64,000 bases of DNA from positions 1-64,000 of the forward strand of contig DVGO01000060.1 of NCBI GenBank assembly GCA_018712645.1, given 5' to 3'. Every line of letters begins with the position of its first letter. Positions within the stretch are counted from its first letter, which is position 1. This stretch comes from Candidatus Faecousia faecavium. Lineage in GTDB: Bacteria > Bacillota > Clostridia > Oscillospirales > Oscillospiraceae. The notes beneath the pieces were generated by a model. The model did no database searches, was not told where the DNA came from, and saw only the letters and a program-made list of their open reading frames with translations. Positions 56,337-64,000 of the stretch are shown here, piece after piece. Position numbers and translations under genes: made by a program.

Positions 56337-58148
56337 ATGCGTAACGAAAAGAAAAAATCCCCCCGCCGTTCCACGGCCTCCAAGGCAGCCCAGCAGATGA
56401 TGATGGGCGGCATGCCCCAGGAGGAAGAAGAAGTACTCCAGAGCCCCATGCAGATGGTGATCCACGATTTCCTGCGGGATAAGATCGCCATGATCGGCGT
56501 GATTCTGTTTACCTTCATTTTCCTGTGCTGCGTGTTTCTGCCGTACTTCTTCCCCATTGACCTGTACTATCAGGATGTTACCCAGGCAAACGTGGCCCCG
56601 GGCTTCGGCATGCTGAATGTGCCTGCCGGTCTGAAGAACAATGCCCAGGATCTGTCTGTTGGCAGCTCCTTCTCTGTGGGCCTGGATAAGGACGGCAACG
56701 TCTATGAGTGGGGCACCTTCCCCAACGACAAGCTGAAGAACATTCCCAGCACCAAGGAAACCGGCAAGCTGGTGCAGATTTCCGCTGGCCTTGACCATGT
56801 GGTTGCAGTGAACGAGGACGGCCAGGTCTTTACCTGGGGCAATGACCGTATGGGTCTGAACTCCATCCCCATGGATCTGCGTACCGGCGGCAATGACATC
56901 AAACAGATCATGGCCGGTTACCAGATTTCTCTGGCTCTGACCGAGGACGGAGAAATGTACAACTGGGGCAGCCAGTATCTGCTGAGCATTACCTACCCCG
57001 AAGGGGTGCAGGGCAACATCGACAAGTTCGCCGCCAGCACCAACATCGTCATGGTACTGACCAAAGACGGCGAGGTTGTACCCCTGACCAACAAGACTTC
57101 TGCCTACACCAATATTCCTGCCGAAATCCAGGGTGATGTGGTAGATCTGGCCATTACCGACGAAAGCGCCGCTGCTGTGACTTCCGACGGCCGTGTCTAC
57201 ACCTGGGGCAACAACATCAAGAAGACCCTGAATGTCCCCGAAGAAATCCAGGGCCAGGTGGCATCCCTCAGTGCAGGCCGTTATCACTACACTGCCATCC
57301 TGAAGGACGGCTCCCTGTTCAGCTGGGGTGACAACACCCACGGACAGGCCAACGCTCCTAAGGATACGGGCATTGCCAGCGTGGATGCCGGCTACTATGC
57401 CAACTATGCCATTACGGAAGACGGACAGGTAATTGCCTGGGGTCTGAAGGGCTACCTGATGGGCACCGATGCCTTTGGCCGTGACCTGTTCCGCCGTCTG
57501 CTGGTTGGCGGACGGATGACCATGACTGTGGGCGCCATCTCCGTTGTGATTTCTACCATCATCGGCATTCTGGTGGGTGGTATTTCCGGTTATAAGGGCG
57601 GCAAGGTGGACAACCTGCTGATGCGTCTGACGGAAATCGTTTCCTCCATCCCCTTCCTTCCCTTCTGTATCATCCTGTCGTCCATATTGGGCAACAGCAT
57701 CAGTGAAACCCAGAGAATCATTTTGATTATGTGTATTCTGGGCCTGCTGTCCTGGCCGGGCATCGCCCGTCTGGTCCGCGGCAGCGTGCTGGCAGAGCGG
57801 GAGCAGGAATTCGTCACCGCCGCCAAGGCTCTGGGTGTGAAGGAGGCCGGAATTATCTTCCGTCATATCCTGCCCAATATCATTACTGTTATCATTGTCA
57901 ATGCAACCCTGAACTTCGCGACCTGCATGCTGACCGAGTCTTCCCTGTCCTTCATCGGCTTCGGCGTCAACGAGCCCAACGCCACCTGGGGCAACATGCT
58001 CACCGGCGCTCAGAACGGTCAGGTTATCGCCAACTATTGGTGGCGCTGGCTGTTCCCGGCTATGCTGCTGGGTATCTGCACCATCAGCATCAACTGCATC
58101 GGCGACGGCCTGCGGGATGCCATTGACCCCAAATCGAAAGAGAGGTGA
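56337..58148 (+). CDS. oppC: OppC-type permease with an inserted seven-repeat RCC1-like propeller
   Basis: The 603-residue protein is about twice the usual OppC length. Residues 1-72 give the cytoplasmic N-terminus and first membrane segment (IAMIGVILFTFIFLCCVFLP). Residues 102-372 contain seven repeats of an RCC1-like unit, with a DG turn and a trailing WG: DKDGNVYEWG, NEDGQVFTWG, TEDGEMYNWG, TKDGEVVPL (degenerate), TSDGRVYTWG, LKDGSLFSWG and TEDGQVIAWG. The normal OppC sequence resumes at LMGTDAFGRDLFRRLLVGG, then five membrane segments and the coupling loop EFVTAAKALGVKEAG. The insert falls in the first extracytoplasmic loop, so a seven-bladed propeller would face outside. GGGAGG precedes the ATG at 56337; the frame is continuous. 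Co-transcribed with oppABDF. Confidence 0.93.
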   Translation: MRNEKKKSPRRSTASKAAQQMMMGGMPQEEEEVLQSPMQMVIHDFLRDKIAMIGVILFTFIFLCCVFLPYFFPIDLYYQDVTQANVAPGFGMLNVPAGLKNNAQDLSVGSSFSVGLDKDGNVYEWGTFPNDKLKNIPSTKETGKLVQISAGLDHVVAVNEDGQVFTWGNDRMGLNSIPMDLRTGGNDIKQIMAGYQISLALTEDGEMYNWGSQYLLSITYPEGVQGNIDKFAASTNIVMVLTKDGEVVPLTNKTSAYTNIPAEIQGDVVDLAITDESAAAVTSDGRVYTWGNNIKKTLNVPEEIQGQVASLSAGRYHYTAILKDGSLFSWGDNTHGQANAPKDTGIASVDAGYYANYAITEDGQVIAWGLKGYLMGTDAFGRDLFRRLLVGGRMTMTVGAISVVISTIIGILVGGISGYKGGKVDNLLMRLTEIVSSIPFLPFCIILSSILGNSISETQRIILIMCILGLLSWPGIARLVRGSVLAEREQEFVTAAKALGVKEAGIIFRHILPNIITVIIVNATLNFATCMLTESSLSFIGFGVNEPNATWGNMLTGAQNGQVIANYWWRWLFPAMLLGICTISINCIGDGLRDAIDPKSKER

Positions 58149-58154
58149 GCCGGA

Positions 58155-59150
58155 ATGCATTTGCTTGAAGTCAAAAACCTGCACACATATTTTAAGACCA
58201 AGAAAGGCATCGTCAAGGCGGTCAACGACGTGACCTACAGCCTGGATGCCGGCAAGACCCTGGGTATCGTGGGTGAGTCCGGCTCCGGTAAGAGCGTGTC
58301 CGCCATGAGCATTATCCGTCTGCTGGACGGCAACGGCTATATCGAAAGCGGCAGCGTTACCTTCGACGGCAAGGACATTCTGAATGCTTCCGACAAGGAC
58401 CTGCACCACATCCGGGGCAATGAGATCTCCGTGATCTTCCAGGAGCCTATGACCTCTCTGAACCCGGTGTTCACCATCGAGCGCCAGATCGGCGAAGTCC
58501 TGCGGCTTCACCAGAAGCTGGACAAGAAGCAGGCCTATAAAAAGGCAGTTTCCCTGCTGTCCGACGTAAAGATCCCCAACCCCGAGCGGGTGGCAAAGCA
58601 GTATCCCTTCCAGCTTTCCGGCGGTATGCGCCAGCGTGTGATGATCGCCATGGCTCTGGCCTGCCGGCCCAAGCTGCTGATTGCGGACGAGCCTACCACG
58701 GCTCTGGACGTGACCATTCAGGCCCAGATCCTGAAGCTGATGAACGAGCTGAAGCATCAGATGGGAACCTCCATTCTGTTCATCACCCATGACCTGGGTG
58801 TTATCCACGAGATGGCGGACGAAGTGGCAGTTATGTACTGCGGCCAGATTGTGGAGAAGGCCGATGCCAAGACCATTTTCCATGGCGGTATCCACTCCCA
58901 TCCTTACACCGAAGGTCTGATGACCTCCATTCCCCGGCTCAATACCCCCAAGGGTAAGCGGCTGGAGGCAATTCCCGGCGCGGTTCCCAACCCGCTGTAC
59001 CTGCCCCAGGGCTGTAAATTCGCTCCCCGGTGCAAGTACTGTACCGAGAAGTGTCTGGCAGCGGAACCGGAGCTGCAGGAAGTTGCTCCCAACCATTTGA
59101 TCCGGTGTTTCTATCCAGAGAAGGCGGTGAGAAAAGAACATGCAAAATGA
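58155..59150 (+). CDS. oppD: Oligopeptide ABC transporter ATP-binding protein OppD
   Basis: The 331-residue ATPase carries Walker [16 protein letters not shown], the Q-loop [13 protein letters not shown], the signature [15 protein letters not shown], Walker [16 protein letters not shown], and the C-terminal oligopeptide extension with four cysteines ([15 protein letters not shown]), which binds an iron-sulfur cluster in related OppD proteins. It starts six bases after oppC, with GAGGTGAG in front, and overlaps oppF by eleven bases. Confidence 0.97.
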   Translation: MHLLEVKNLHTYFKTKKGIVKAVNDVTYSLDAGKTLGIVGESGSGKSVSAMSIIRLLDGNGYIESGSVTFDGKDILNASDKDLHHIRGNEISVIFQEPMTSLNPVFTIERQIGEVLRLHQKLDKKQAYKKAVSLLSDVKIPNPERVAKQYPFQLSGGMRQRVMIAMALACRPKLLIADEPTTALDVTIQAQILKLMNELKHQMGTSILFITHDLGVIHEMADEVAVMYCGQIVEKADAKTIFHGGIHSHPYTEGLMTSIPRLNTPKGKRLEAIPGAVPNPLYLPQGCKFAPRCKYCTEKCLAAEPELQEVAPNHLIRCFYPEKAVRKEHAK

Positions 59151-60153
59151 AAACCGTAAGGTGCTGCTGACCATCAAGGATGTCAAGCAGTACTTCCCTG
59201 TGAAAAAGACCAAGCTGCGGGAAAAGCAGCGCTATGTTCGTGCCAATGACGGCATTTCTCTGGAGATTTACGAAGGCGAAACCCTGGGCCTGGTAGGCGA
59301 GTCCGGCTGCGGTAAGTCCACCTTTGGACGGACCCTGCTGCAGCTGTATCCCCAGACCCACGGCGATGTGATCTACCATAAGGACGGCAAGGACATCGAC
59401 CTGAAGAAGCTGAGCAAGGAAGAGATGCGGGTGCTGCGCAAGGACCTGCAGCTGATCTTCCAGGACCCTTACTCCTCCCTGAACCCCCGTATGACGGTGG
59501 GCCAGATCATCGGTGAGGGCCTGGTGTCCCACGGCATTTTCAAGAAGGGCGATCCTGCCATGCAGGAGTATATTTTCCAGGTGATGGAAAACTGCGGCCT
59601 GGCCAACTACATGTTCGGCCGGTATCCTCACCAGTTCTCCGGCGGTCAGCGTCAGAGAATCGGCATTGCCCGGAGCCTGGCCCTGAATCCTGCTTTCGTG
59701 GTTTGTGACGAGGCGGTTTCTGCACTGGACGTGTCCATTCAGTCTCAGATTCTGAATCTGCTGTCGGAGCTGAAGGAAAAGCAGAACCTGACCTACCTGT
59801 TCATCACCCACGACCTGAGCGTTGTCAAGTACATCAGCGACCGGATCGGCGTTATGTATCTGGGCAATATGGTGGAGCTGGCTCCCACCGAGGAACTGTT
59901 CGCCAACACCCTGCACCCCTATACCGAGGCGCTGCTGTCTGCCATCCCCGTGGTGGATGAGGAGGACAAGCGGGAGAGGATCTTGCTGGAAGGTGATATC
60001 CCCAGCCCGGTGAATCCTCCCTCCGGCTGCAAGTTCCACACTCGCTGCCGTTACTGCCAGCAAAAGTGCAAGGAGGAGGTCCCCCAGTGGACCAACGTGG
60101 GCAACGGCCACTACGTCGCCTGCCACTTCCCCCTGCATAAGAACAACGGGTAA
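59140..60153 (+). CDS. oppF: Oligopeptide ABC transporter ATP-binding protein OppF
   Basis: The 337-residue ATPase shows Walker A LVGESGCGKSTFGRT, the Q-loop LIFQDPYSSLNPRMT, signature FSGGQRQRIGIARSL, Walker B PAFVVCDEAVSALDV, and the C-terminal cysteine motif GCKFHTRCRYCQQKC. It forms the asymmetric nucleotide-binding pair with OppD. GAGAAAAGAAC precedes the ATG inside the end of oppD. The small membrane protein gene follows six bases after its stop. Confidence 0.97.
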   Translation: MQNENRKVLLTIKDVKQYFPVKKTKLREKQRYVRANDGISLEIYEGETLGLVGESGCGKSTFGRTLLQLYPQTHGDVIYHKDGKDIDLKKLSKEEMRVLRKDLQLIFQDPYSSLNPRMTVGQIIGEGLVSHGIFKKGDPAMQEYIFQVMENCGLANYMFGRYPHQFSGGQRQRIGIARSLALNPAFVVCDEAVSALDVSIQSQILNLLSELKEKQNLTYLFITHDLSVVKYISDRIGVMYLGNMVELAPTEELFANTLHPYTEALLSAIPVVDEEDKRERILLEGDIPSPVNPPSGCKFHTRCRYCQQKCKEEVPQWTNVGNGHYVACHFPLHKNNG

Positions 60154-60159
60154 GGCGCT

Positions 60160-60366
60160 ATGCTGTTTGGCAAAAAAATCAACCGCATCCTGAATATCCG
60201 CAAGGCGGAGGAGCGGTTTGAGGAGGAACGGGAGCAGCTGCCCCTGGAAAAAAATGACCGACTGGCCATGATCCTGGCAGCCCTGGCGGTATTTGTGCCG
60301 GTGCTGATTGTGGTGATTCTGGTATTTTTGCTGGTGCTGTATCTGTTTTTCTTCCGCTTTATGTGA
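60160..60366 (+). CDS. Small single-pass membrane protein
   Basis: The 68-residue protein has a charged N-terminal half (RKAEERFEEEREQLPLEKND) and one long C-terminal membrane segment (LAALAVFVPVLIVVILVFLL). I recognise no family. It begins seven bases after oppF, with TAAGGCGCT as a weak ribosome site, and ends at a terminator, so it is the last gene of the opp operon and may be an accessory or regulatory microprotein of the transporter. Confidence 0.7.
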   Translation: MLFGKKINRILNIRKAEERFEEEREQLPLEKNDRLAMILAALAVFVPVLIVVILVFLLVLYLFFFRFM

Positions 60367-60369
60367 AAT

Positions 60370-60404
60370 AAGTGCCGGGATTCGCAAGAATCCCGGCACT
60401 TTTC
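60370..60404. terminator. Bidirectional terminator after the opp operon
   Basis: AAGTGCCGGGATTC/GAATCCCGGCACTT perfect 14-bp stem with a 4-base loop and T-run, facing the end of the GH31 gene. Confidence 0.93.
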
Positions 60405-60409
60405 TATTT

Positions 60410-62385
60410 TCAGCATTTTTTGAATACAGGAATCCATTCCAATGGACAGGGGACTTCCGCCCAATGACCGCCGGCATAGGTCTGCTGAGTATTGATATCC
60501 TGCCAGCTGCACCCGGCGGGGAGATAGACCCGTCTGGAGCGCTGACTGGGGTAGAGAACCGGAGCCACCAGGTAGTCCGGACCGAACAGGTAACTGTCCT
60601 CCACTTCCCAGCAAACAGGGTCCTGGGGAAATTCCAGAAACAGCGCCCGCATGACCGGTGTTCCATCCTGATGGGCCTGATCCATAATCTGCCGGATGTA
60701 GGGACGAAGCGTTTCCCGCAAATTCAGATAATGCTTGCAGATTTCGTAAACTTCGGGGCCGTAGCTCCAGACTTCGTTGTCTGCGCCGGAGCAGCAGGAG
60801 GCACCGCCAGTGGTGCCCACTTGGGGCTGCTTAGGCTCCCGGTCGCCATGCAGCCGCATCACAGGGCAGAAGGTGCCCCACTGGAACCAACGGACAAACA
60901 GCTCCCGGTAATCTTCCTTCCGGGGGGCGCCGCCGTGGAAGCCGCCGATGTCGGTGGTCCACCAAGGGATTCCTGCGATGCCCATATTCAATCCCGCTGC
61001 CAGCTGGTTGCGCAGGCTTTCGTAGCTGGAAGCAATGTCGCCTGACCACACCAGAGCGCCGTATTTCTGGCTTCCGGTCCAGGCGCAGCGGATCAGGTTG
61101 ACAATGTCCTTCTGCCCCTGCCGGGTCATGCCCTCGTAGAAGGTGCGGGCGTAATCCACTGGATACAGATTGCCGACTTGCAGGTGGGGTCCCCGGTAAT
61201 AGCGGTAATTGTCAAAGCTGTAGACGGAGTATTCCGGCTCTGCCTCATCCAGCCAGAAAATGTGAATACCCTTCTGGTAATAGTTCTGATTTACCTTTTC
61301 CCACACAAATTCCCGGGCGGCCGGGTTGGTGGCATCAAAATGGATGGTGTCACCCATGAAGCTCAGGCCGGTCTGTACACCCCGGTCACAGCGGGTCAGG
61401 TAGCCCAGCTCCTGCATCTGGGGATAGTTTTCCGAATCTTTGTCAACTGTCGGCCAAATGGAAACCATCAGGGAAATGCCCATCTGGTTCAGCTCTGCCA
61501 CCATTGCCTCCGGATCGGGCCAGTACACCGGGTCGAATTTCCATTCGCCCTGTTTGGGCCAGTGGAAAAAGTCGATGATAATCACGTCAATAGGCAGATT
61601 CCGCCGTTTATATTCTCTGGCGATGTTCAGAAGTTCCTTCTGGGTCTGGTAGCGCAGCTTGCACTGCCAGAAGCCAAGACCGTATTCCGGCATTCTGGGT
61701 ACCGTGCCGGTGACGGATGTGTAGCCGGAAATCAGCTCCTTGGGAGTGTCTCCTGCAATCACCCAGTAGTCCAGGGCCTGGGTTGCGTAGGCTTCAAAGG
61801 TGGTGGTGTTCTTGCCGAATACCGCCCGACCGACTGCCGGGTTGTTCCACAGAAAACCATAGCCCCGGGAGGAAATCAGAAAAGGCACACTGGCCTGGGA
61901 GCTGCGGTGGGCCAGTTCCAGATCCGCGCCTTTCAGATTGAGAAAGTCCTGCTGATACTGGCCCATGCCGTACAATTTTTCCTGGGAGTCCAGGGATTCA
62001 AACCGGGCGGTGAGGTGATAATCCCCGCAAGATAGGCGAAAATTCCCGGGCTTCCACCTCAATGGCGCTGCACTTGGGGTCCAGCAGATCCCGCCGGTTG
62101 CGGCAGTATTCTTCCAGAAGGGCGGTGCCATGCTGGTTGTAAATGGTGATTTTTCCCCGCTTGGTCAAATGCAGCCGGATTTTGCCGTTGACCAGGGAAG
62201 CGCCGTCCTGGTCCAGGGTAATCTGAGCCTGGGCGCTGTGAGGCTGGGTCAAGGCCCAATCCTCCTGGGGAAAATGGGACTGTTTGGTGGCACGAACCCG
62301 CAGGGCATTGTCCCCCCCAGGGTTCGATGCAGAGGGTTTCGTGGTTATAGGTGTAGAGCAGCTGATTGCCGCAAACTTCCATCAT
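60410..62385 (-). pseudogene. GH31 glycosidase (alpha-xylosidase/alpha-glucosidase type), two frameshifts
   Basis: Three minus-strand frames together encode one GH31 enzyme of about 658 residues. The start ATG at 62383-62385 follows GGAGGATG and reads MMEVCGNQLLYTYNHETLCI. A C7 run at 62312-62318 is one base too long to continue into LRVRATKQSHFPQEDWALTQ. A second shift at the AAAA run 62039-62042 separates EVEAREF from RLSCGDYHLTARF. The remaining 543 residues are intact: FFHWPKQGEWKFDPVYWPDP, the nucleophile region HIFWLDEAEPE, and the acid-base region LVWSGDIASSYESLRNQ. Removing one base at each run restores the frame. Both being homopolymers, sequencing error is as likely as decay. Lies 27 bases downstream of the GH51 gene. 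Confidence 0.87.
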
Positions 62386-62412
62386 ATGACATCCTCCAGT
62401 GCAGCAGAAAAC

Positions 62413-63933
62413 TTACTTCTCACGGGCGGACAGGCGCAGCACATTCCAGGAAACAGGGGGCAGGGCGGCGGTGACGGTTTTTTCTTCCACCACAGCTCCG
62501 GAAACCTTCCGGGGGCGGATGTTCTCGGCTCCGGGGCCGTTGACAATCTGCAAATCCGGATGGTTCAGGGTGATGTGCTCCAGCAGGCTTACCTGGGAGA
62601 AGCTATCCAGACAGGTTTTCAGCACCAAATCCGAATCGGTGGAGCGGTTGACTGCAAAGATGGTCACTTCGCCCTTTTCCTGGTTGTAAATGCTGTCACT
62701 TTCCAGGTAAGGAACATCGGTAAAGTTCTTGCTGTCATACCGGGGGCTGTCCACAGCGGCATGGAGCACCGTGCCCCGGCCGTAGAGGCTGGCGTGAAGG
62801 AAGGGCCAGTAAATGCTCTGAATCCAGGCCTGGCCACCCTTGGGCTCGGTCATAATGGGGGCAATTACATTGACCAGCTGGGCGAGGCAGGCAATCTTGA
62901 TCCGGTCAGCGTGGCGCAAAATGGTAATCAGCATGGTGCCGAATACTGCTGCGTCGGCCATGGTGTAGATATCCTCCACCAGGCTGGGAGCATACTGCCA
63001 GGGAGTGGCTTTGCGATAGGCTTCGTCGCTTCCTACAGAGTGATACCAGAGGTTCCATTCGTCGAAGCTGAGCATCATCTGCTTGTGGGAGCGCTTTCTG
63101 GCCTTCACATAGTCGCAGGTGGCCACAACGTCCCGGATGAACCGCTCGGTGGTCAGGGACTTTGACAGGAAATCCTTCAGATTCTGGGTGGTGTCTCCCA
63201 GGTACTGGTGGATAGACAGGTAGTCCACATCCTCGTATACATGATCCAGAACGGTAGCCTCCCACTGGGGGAAGGTAGGCATTTCCGGGAAAGAGCTGCC
63301 GGAGGCCACCAGCTGAATGCTGTCGTCAATTTTCCGCATGGCCCGGGCGGTTTCCACTGCCAGACGGCCGTATTCCTCTGCGGTTTTGTGACCCACCTGC
63401 CAGGGGCCGTCCATTTCGTTGCCCAGACACCAGGTTTTGATGCCGTAGGGCTGGGGAGCGCCGTGAGAAATCCGGAGGTTGCTGTACAAGGTGCCGGAGG
63501 GGTGGTTGCAGTATTCCAGCAGATTGCAGGCGTCGTCAATACCCCGGGTGCCCAGATTCACAGCCATCATCACCTGGGCGCCGATTTCCCGGCACCAACC
63601 GGCAAATTCCTGCACACCTACCTGATTGGTTTCCAGGGTGCACCAGGCCCGGTCCAGCCGTACGGGACGCTGATCTTTGGGCCCAACCCCGTCTTCCCAC
63701 CGGTAACCGGATACGAAGTTGCCGCCGGGATAGCGAATCAGGGGGATGTTCAGTGGGCGGATCAGGTCCAGAAGATCCTGCCGGAAGCCTGCAGCGTTGG
63801 CGCTGGGATGCTCCGGGCAGTAAATGCCATCGTAAACCGCTCTGACCAAATGCTCGATAAAGGAACTGAACAGTCGGTCGTCCACGTCAGCTACGGTAAA
63901 ATGGGGATCGATGTGAAGATTTGCCTGCAACAT
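62413..63933 (-). CDS. abfA: Alpha-L-arabinofuranosidase, GH51
   Basis: The 506-residue enzyme releases arabinose from arabinan or arabinoxylan side chains. Motifs: LIRYPGGNFVSGYRWEDGVG near residue 70, the acid/base glutamate in WCLGNEMDGPW, HQYLG, and the nucleophile glutamate in LSFDEWNLWYH; a beta-sandwich C-terminal domain follows. No signal peptide, so it acts in the cytoplasm on imported oligosaccharides. GAGGTGAT precedes the ATG at 63931-63933, preferred over one three codons upstream. It is first in an operon with GH31, matching the nearby arabinose-type binding protein and AraC regulator. Confidence 0.96.
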   Translation of the reverse strand: MLQANLHIDPHFTVADVDDRLFSSFIEHLVRAVYDGIYCPEHPSANAAGFRQDLLDLIRPLNIPLIRYPGGNFVSGYRWEDGVGPKDQRPVRLDRAWCTLETNQVGVQEFAGWCREIGAQVMMAVNLGTRGIDDACNLLEYCNHPSGTLYSNLRISHGAPQPYGIKTWCLGNEMDGPWQVGHKTAEEYGRLAVETARAMRKIDDSIQLVASGSSFPEMPTFPQWEATVLDHVYEDVDYLSIHQYLGDTTQNLKDFLSKSLTTERFIRDVVATCDYVKARKRSHKQMMLSFDEWNLWYHSVGSDEAYRKATPWQYAPSLVEDIYTMADAAVFGTMLITILRHADRIKIACLAQLVNVIAPIMTEPKGGQAWIQSIYWPFLHASLYGRGTVLHAAVDSPRYDSKNFTDVPYLESDSIYNQEKGEVTIFAVNRSTDSDLVLKTCLDSFSQVSLLEHITLNHPDLQIVNGPGAENIRPRKVSGAVVEEKTVTAALPPVSWNVLRLSAREK

Positions 63934-63977
63934 AGTAATCACCTCATAAGGAAATTTGAATGGATAAATACGGAAAG

Positions 63978-63989
63978 TTAAACGATTAG
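63978..63989. promoter_or_regulatory. Possible LacI-type operator upstream of abfA
   Basis: TTAAACGATTAG has the central CG and A/T-rich flanks of LacI/CcpA-type operators and lies 45 bases upstream of the abfA start. It is short and imperfect, and the promoter itself lies partly outside the window, so this is tentative. Confidence 0.3.
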
Positions 63990-64000
63990 GTTATGATTTT

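Noticed and set aside
56271..59213. A 980-codon minus-strand frame opposite oppC and oppD
   Set aside because: Antisense to two recognised genes; no ribosome site and no domain match.
1..64000. CRISPR arrays, insertion sequences or prophage genes
   Set aside because: No regularly spaced repeats, transposase, integrase or phage structural motifs were found on either strand.

Overview
The window looks like a chromosomal segment of an anaerobic Gram-positive gut bacterium of the Clostridia, probably Oscillospirales (Oscillospiraceae/Ruminococcaceae-like). The evidence is fairly GC-rich DNA with strong AGGAGG-type ribosome binding sites, Firmicutes regulatory RNAs (two tetrahydrofolate riboswitches and a tryptophan T-box), a BirA operator of the Firmicutes type, a dap pathway for meso-DAP, pyruvate phosphate dikinase, ECF transporters, and solute-binding lipoproteins. 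The assignment is inferred from gene content only. Most of the window is ordinary chromosomal housekeeping and transport. No phage, insertion sequence, conjugative module or CRISPR array was seen.

Layout. 1-5.8 kb: a BlaI-type repressor cut by the left edge with its tandem operators, ppdK, a folate-type ECF S component behind a THF riboswitch and terminator, and a solitary ParB/Noc protein. 5.9-9.1 kb: a self-regulated GntR/ABC transporter operon with a clear palindromic operator. 9.1-20.7 kb: a purine-type NCS2 permease, metallo-beta-lactamase-fold, YgjP and deformylase genes, a PTS-IIC-like membrane protein, two peptidases, Nudix hydrolase, lipid kinase, MFS transporter, GDPD, a C-GCAxxG-C-C protein and SfsA. 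20.7-21.3 kb: tRNA-Val(CAC), tRNA-Gln(CTG) and two copies of a 113-bp highly structured repeat. 21.3-26.2 kb: GNAT, then bioY-DUF1284-birA under a BirA operator, a FliB-like protein, a coiled-coil protein and a small exporter. 26.3-26.5 kb: a candidate small RNA carrying two micro-ORFs.

26.5-35.1 kb: two small DUF proteins, an unusual signal-less BMP-domain protein followed by a phosphoesterase and a DUF2461 protein, dapA-dapB-dapF, xpt, an inositol-monophosphatase homologue, and tRNA-Lys/tRNA-Gln(TTG) on the minus strand. 35.2-45.1 kb: a second THF riboswitch controlling folT-folC, psuK-psuG, an ECF-like sigma/anti-sigma pair, trpXYZ behind a T-box with a UGG specifier, and lexA. 45.2-49.5 kb: a small ferritin-like protein, an ATC-hydrolase-family protein, and a corrinoid-protein/DUF2284/activase operon that lacks a methyltransferase and faces a truncated PocR-domain regulator. 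49.5-64 kb: an orphan arabinose-type binding protein, a frameshifted AraC regulator, a MATE exporter with an attenuator-like leader, a complete oppABCDF operon, and a GH51 arabinofuranosidase-GH31 glycosidase pair in which the GH31 gene has two homopolymer frameshifts.

Most striking point: the oppC permease carries a seven-repeat RCC1-like beta-propeller inserted in its first extracytoplasmic loop, so a transporter subunit appears to have its own extracellular propeller. Second are the near-identical 150-nt RNA leaders before both folate-type ECF genes, and the twin 113-bp structured repeats whose stems differ by compensatory changes.
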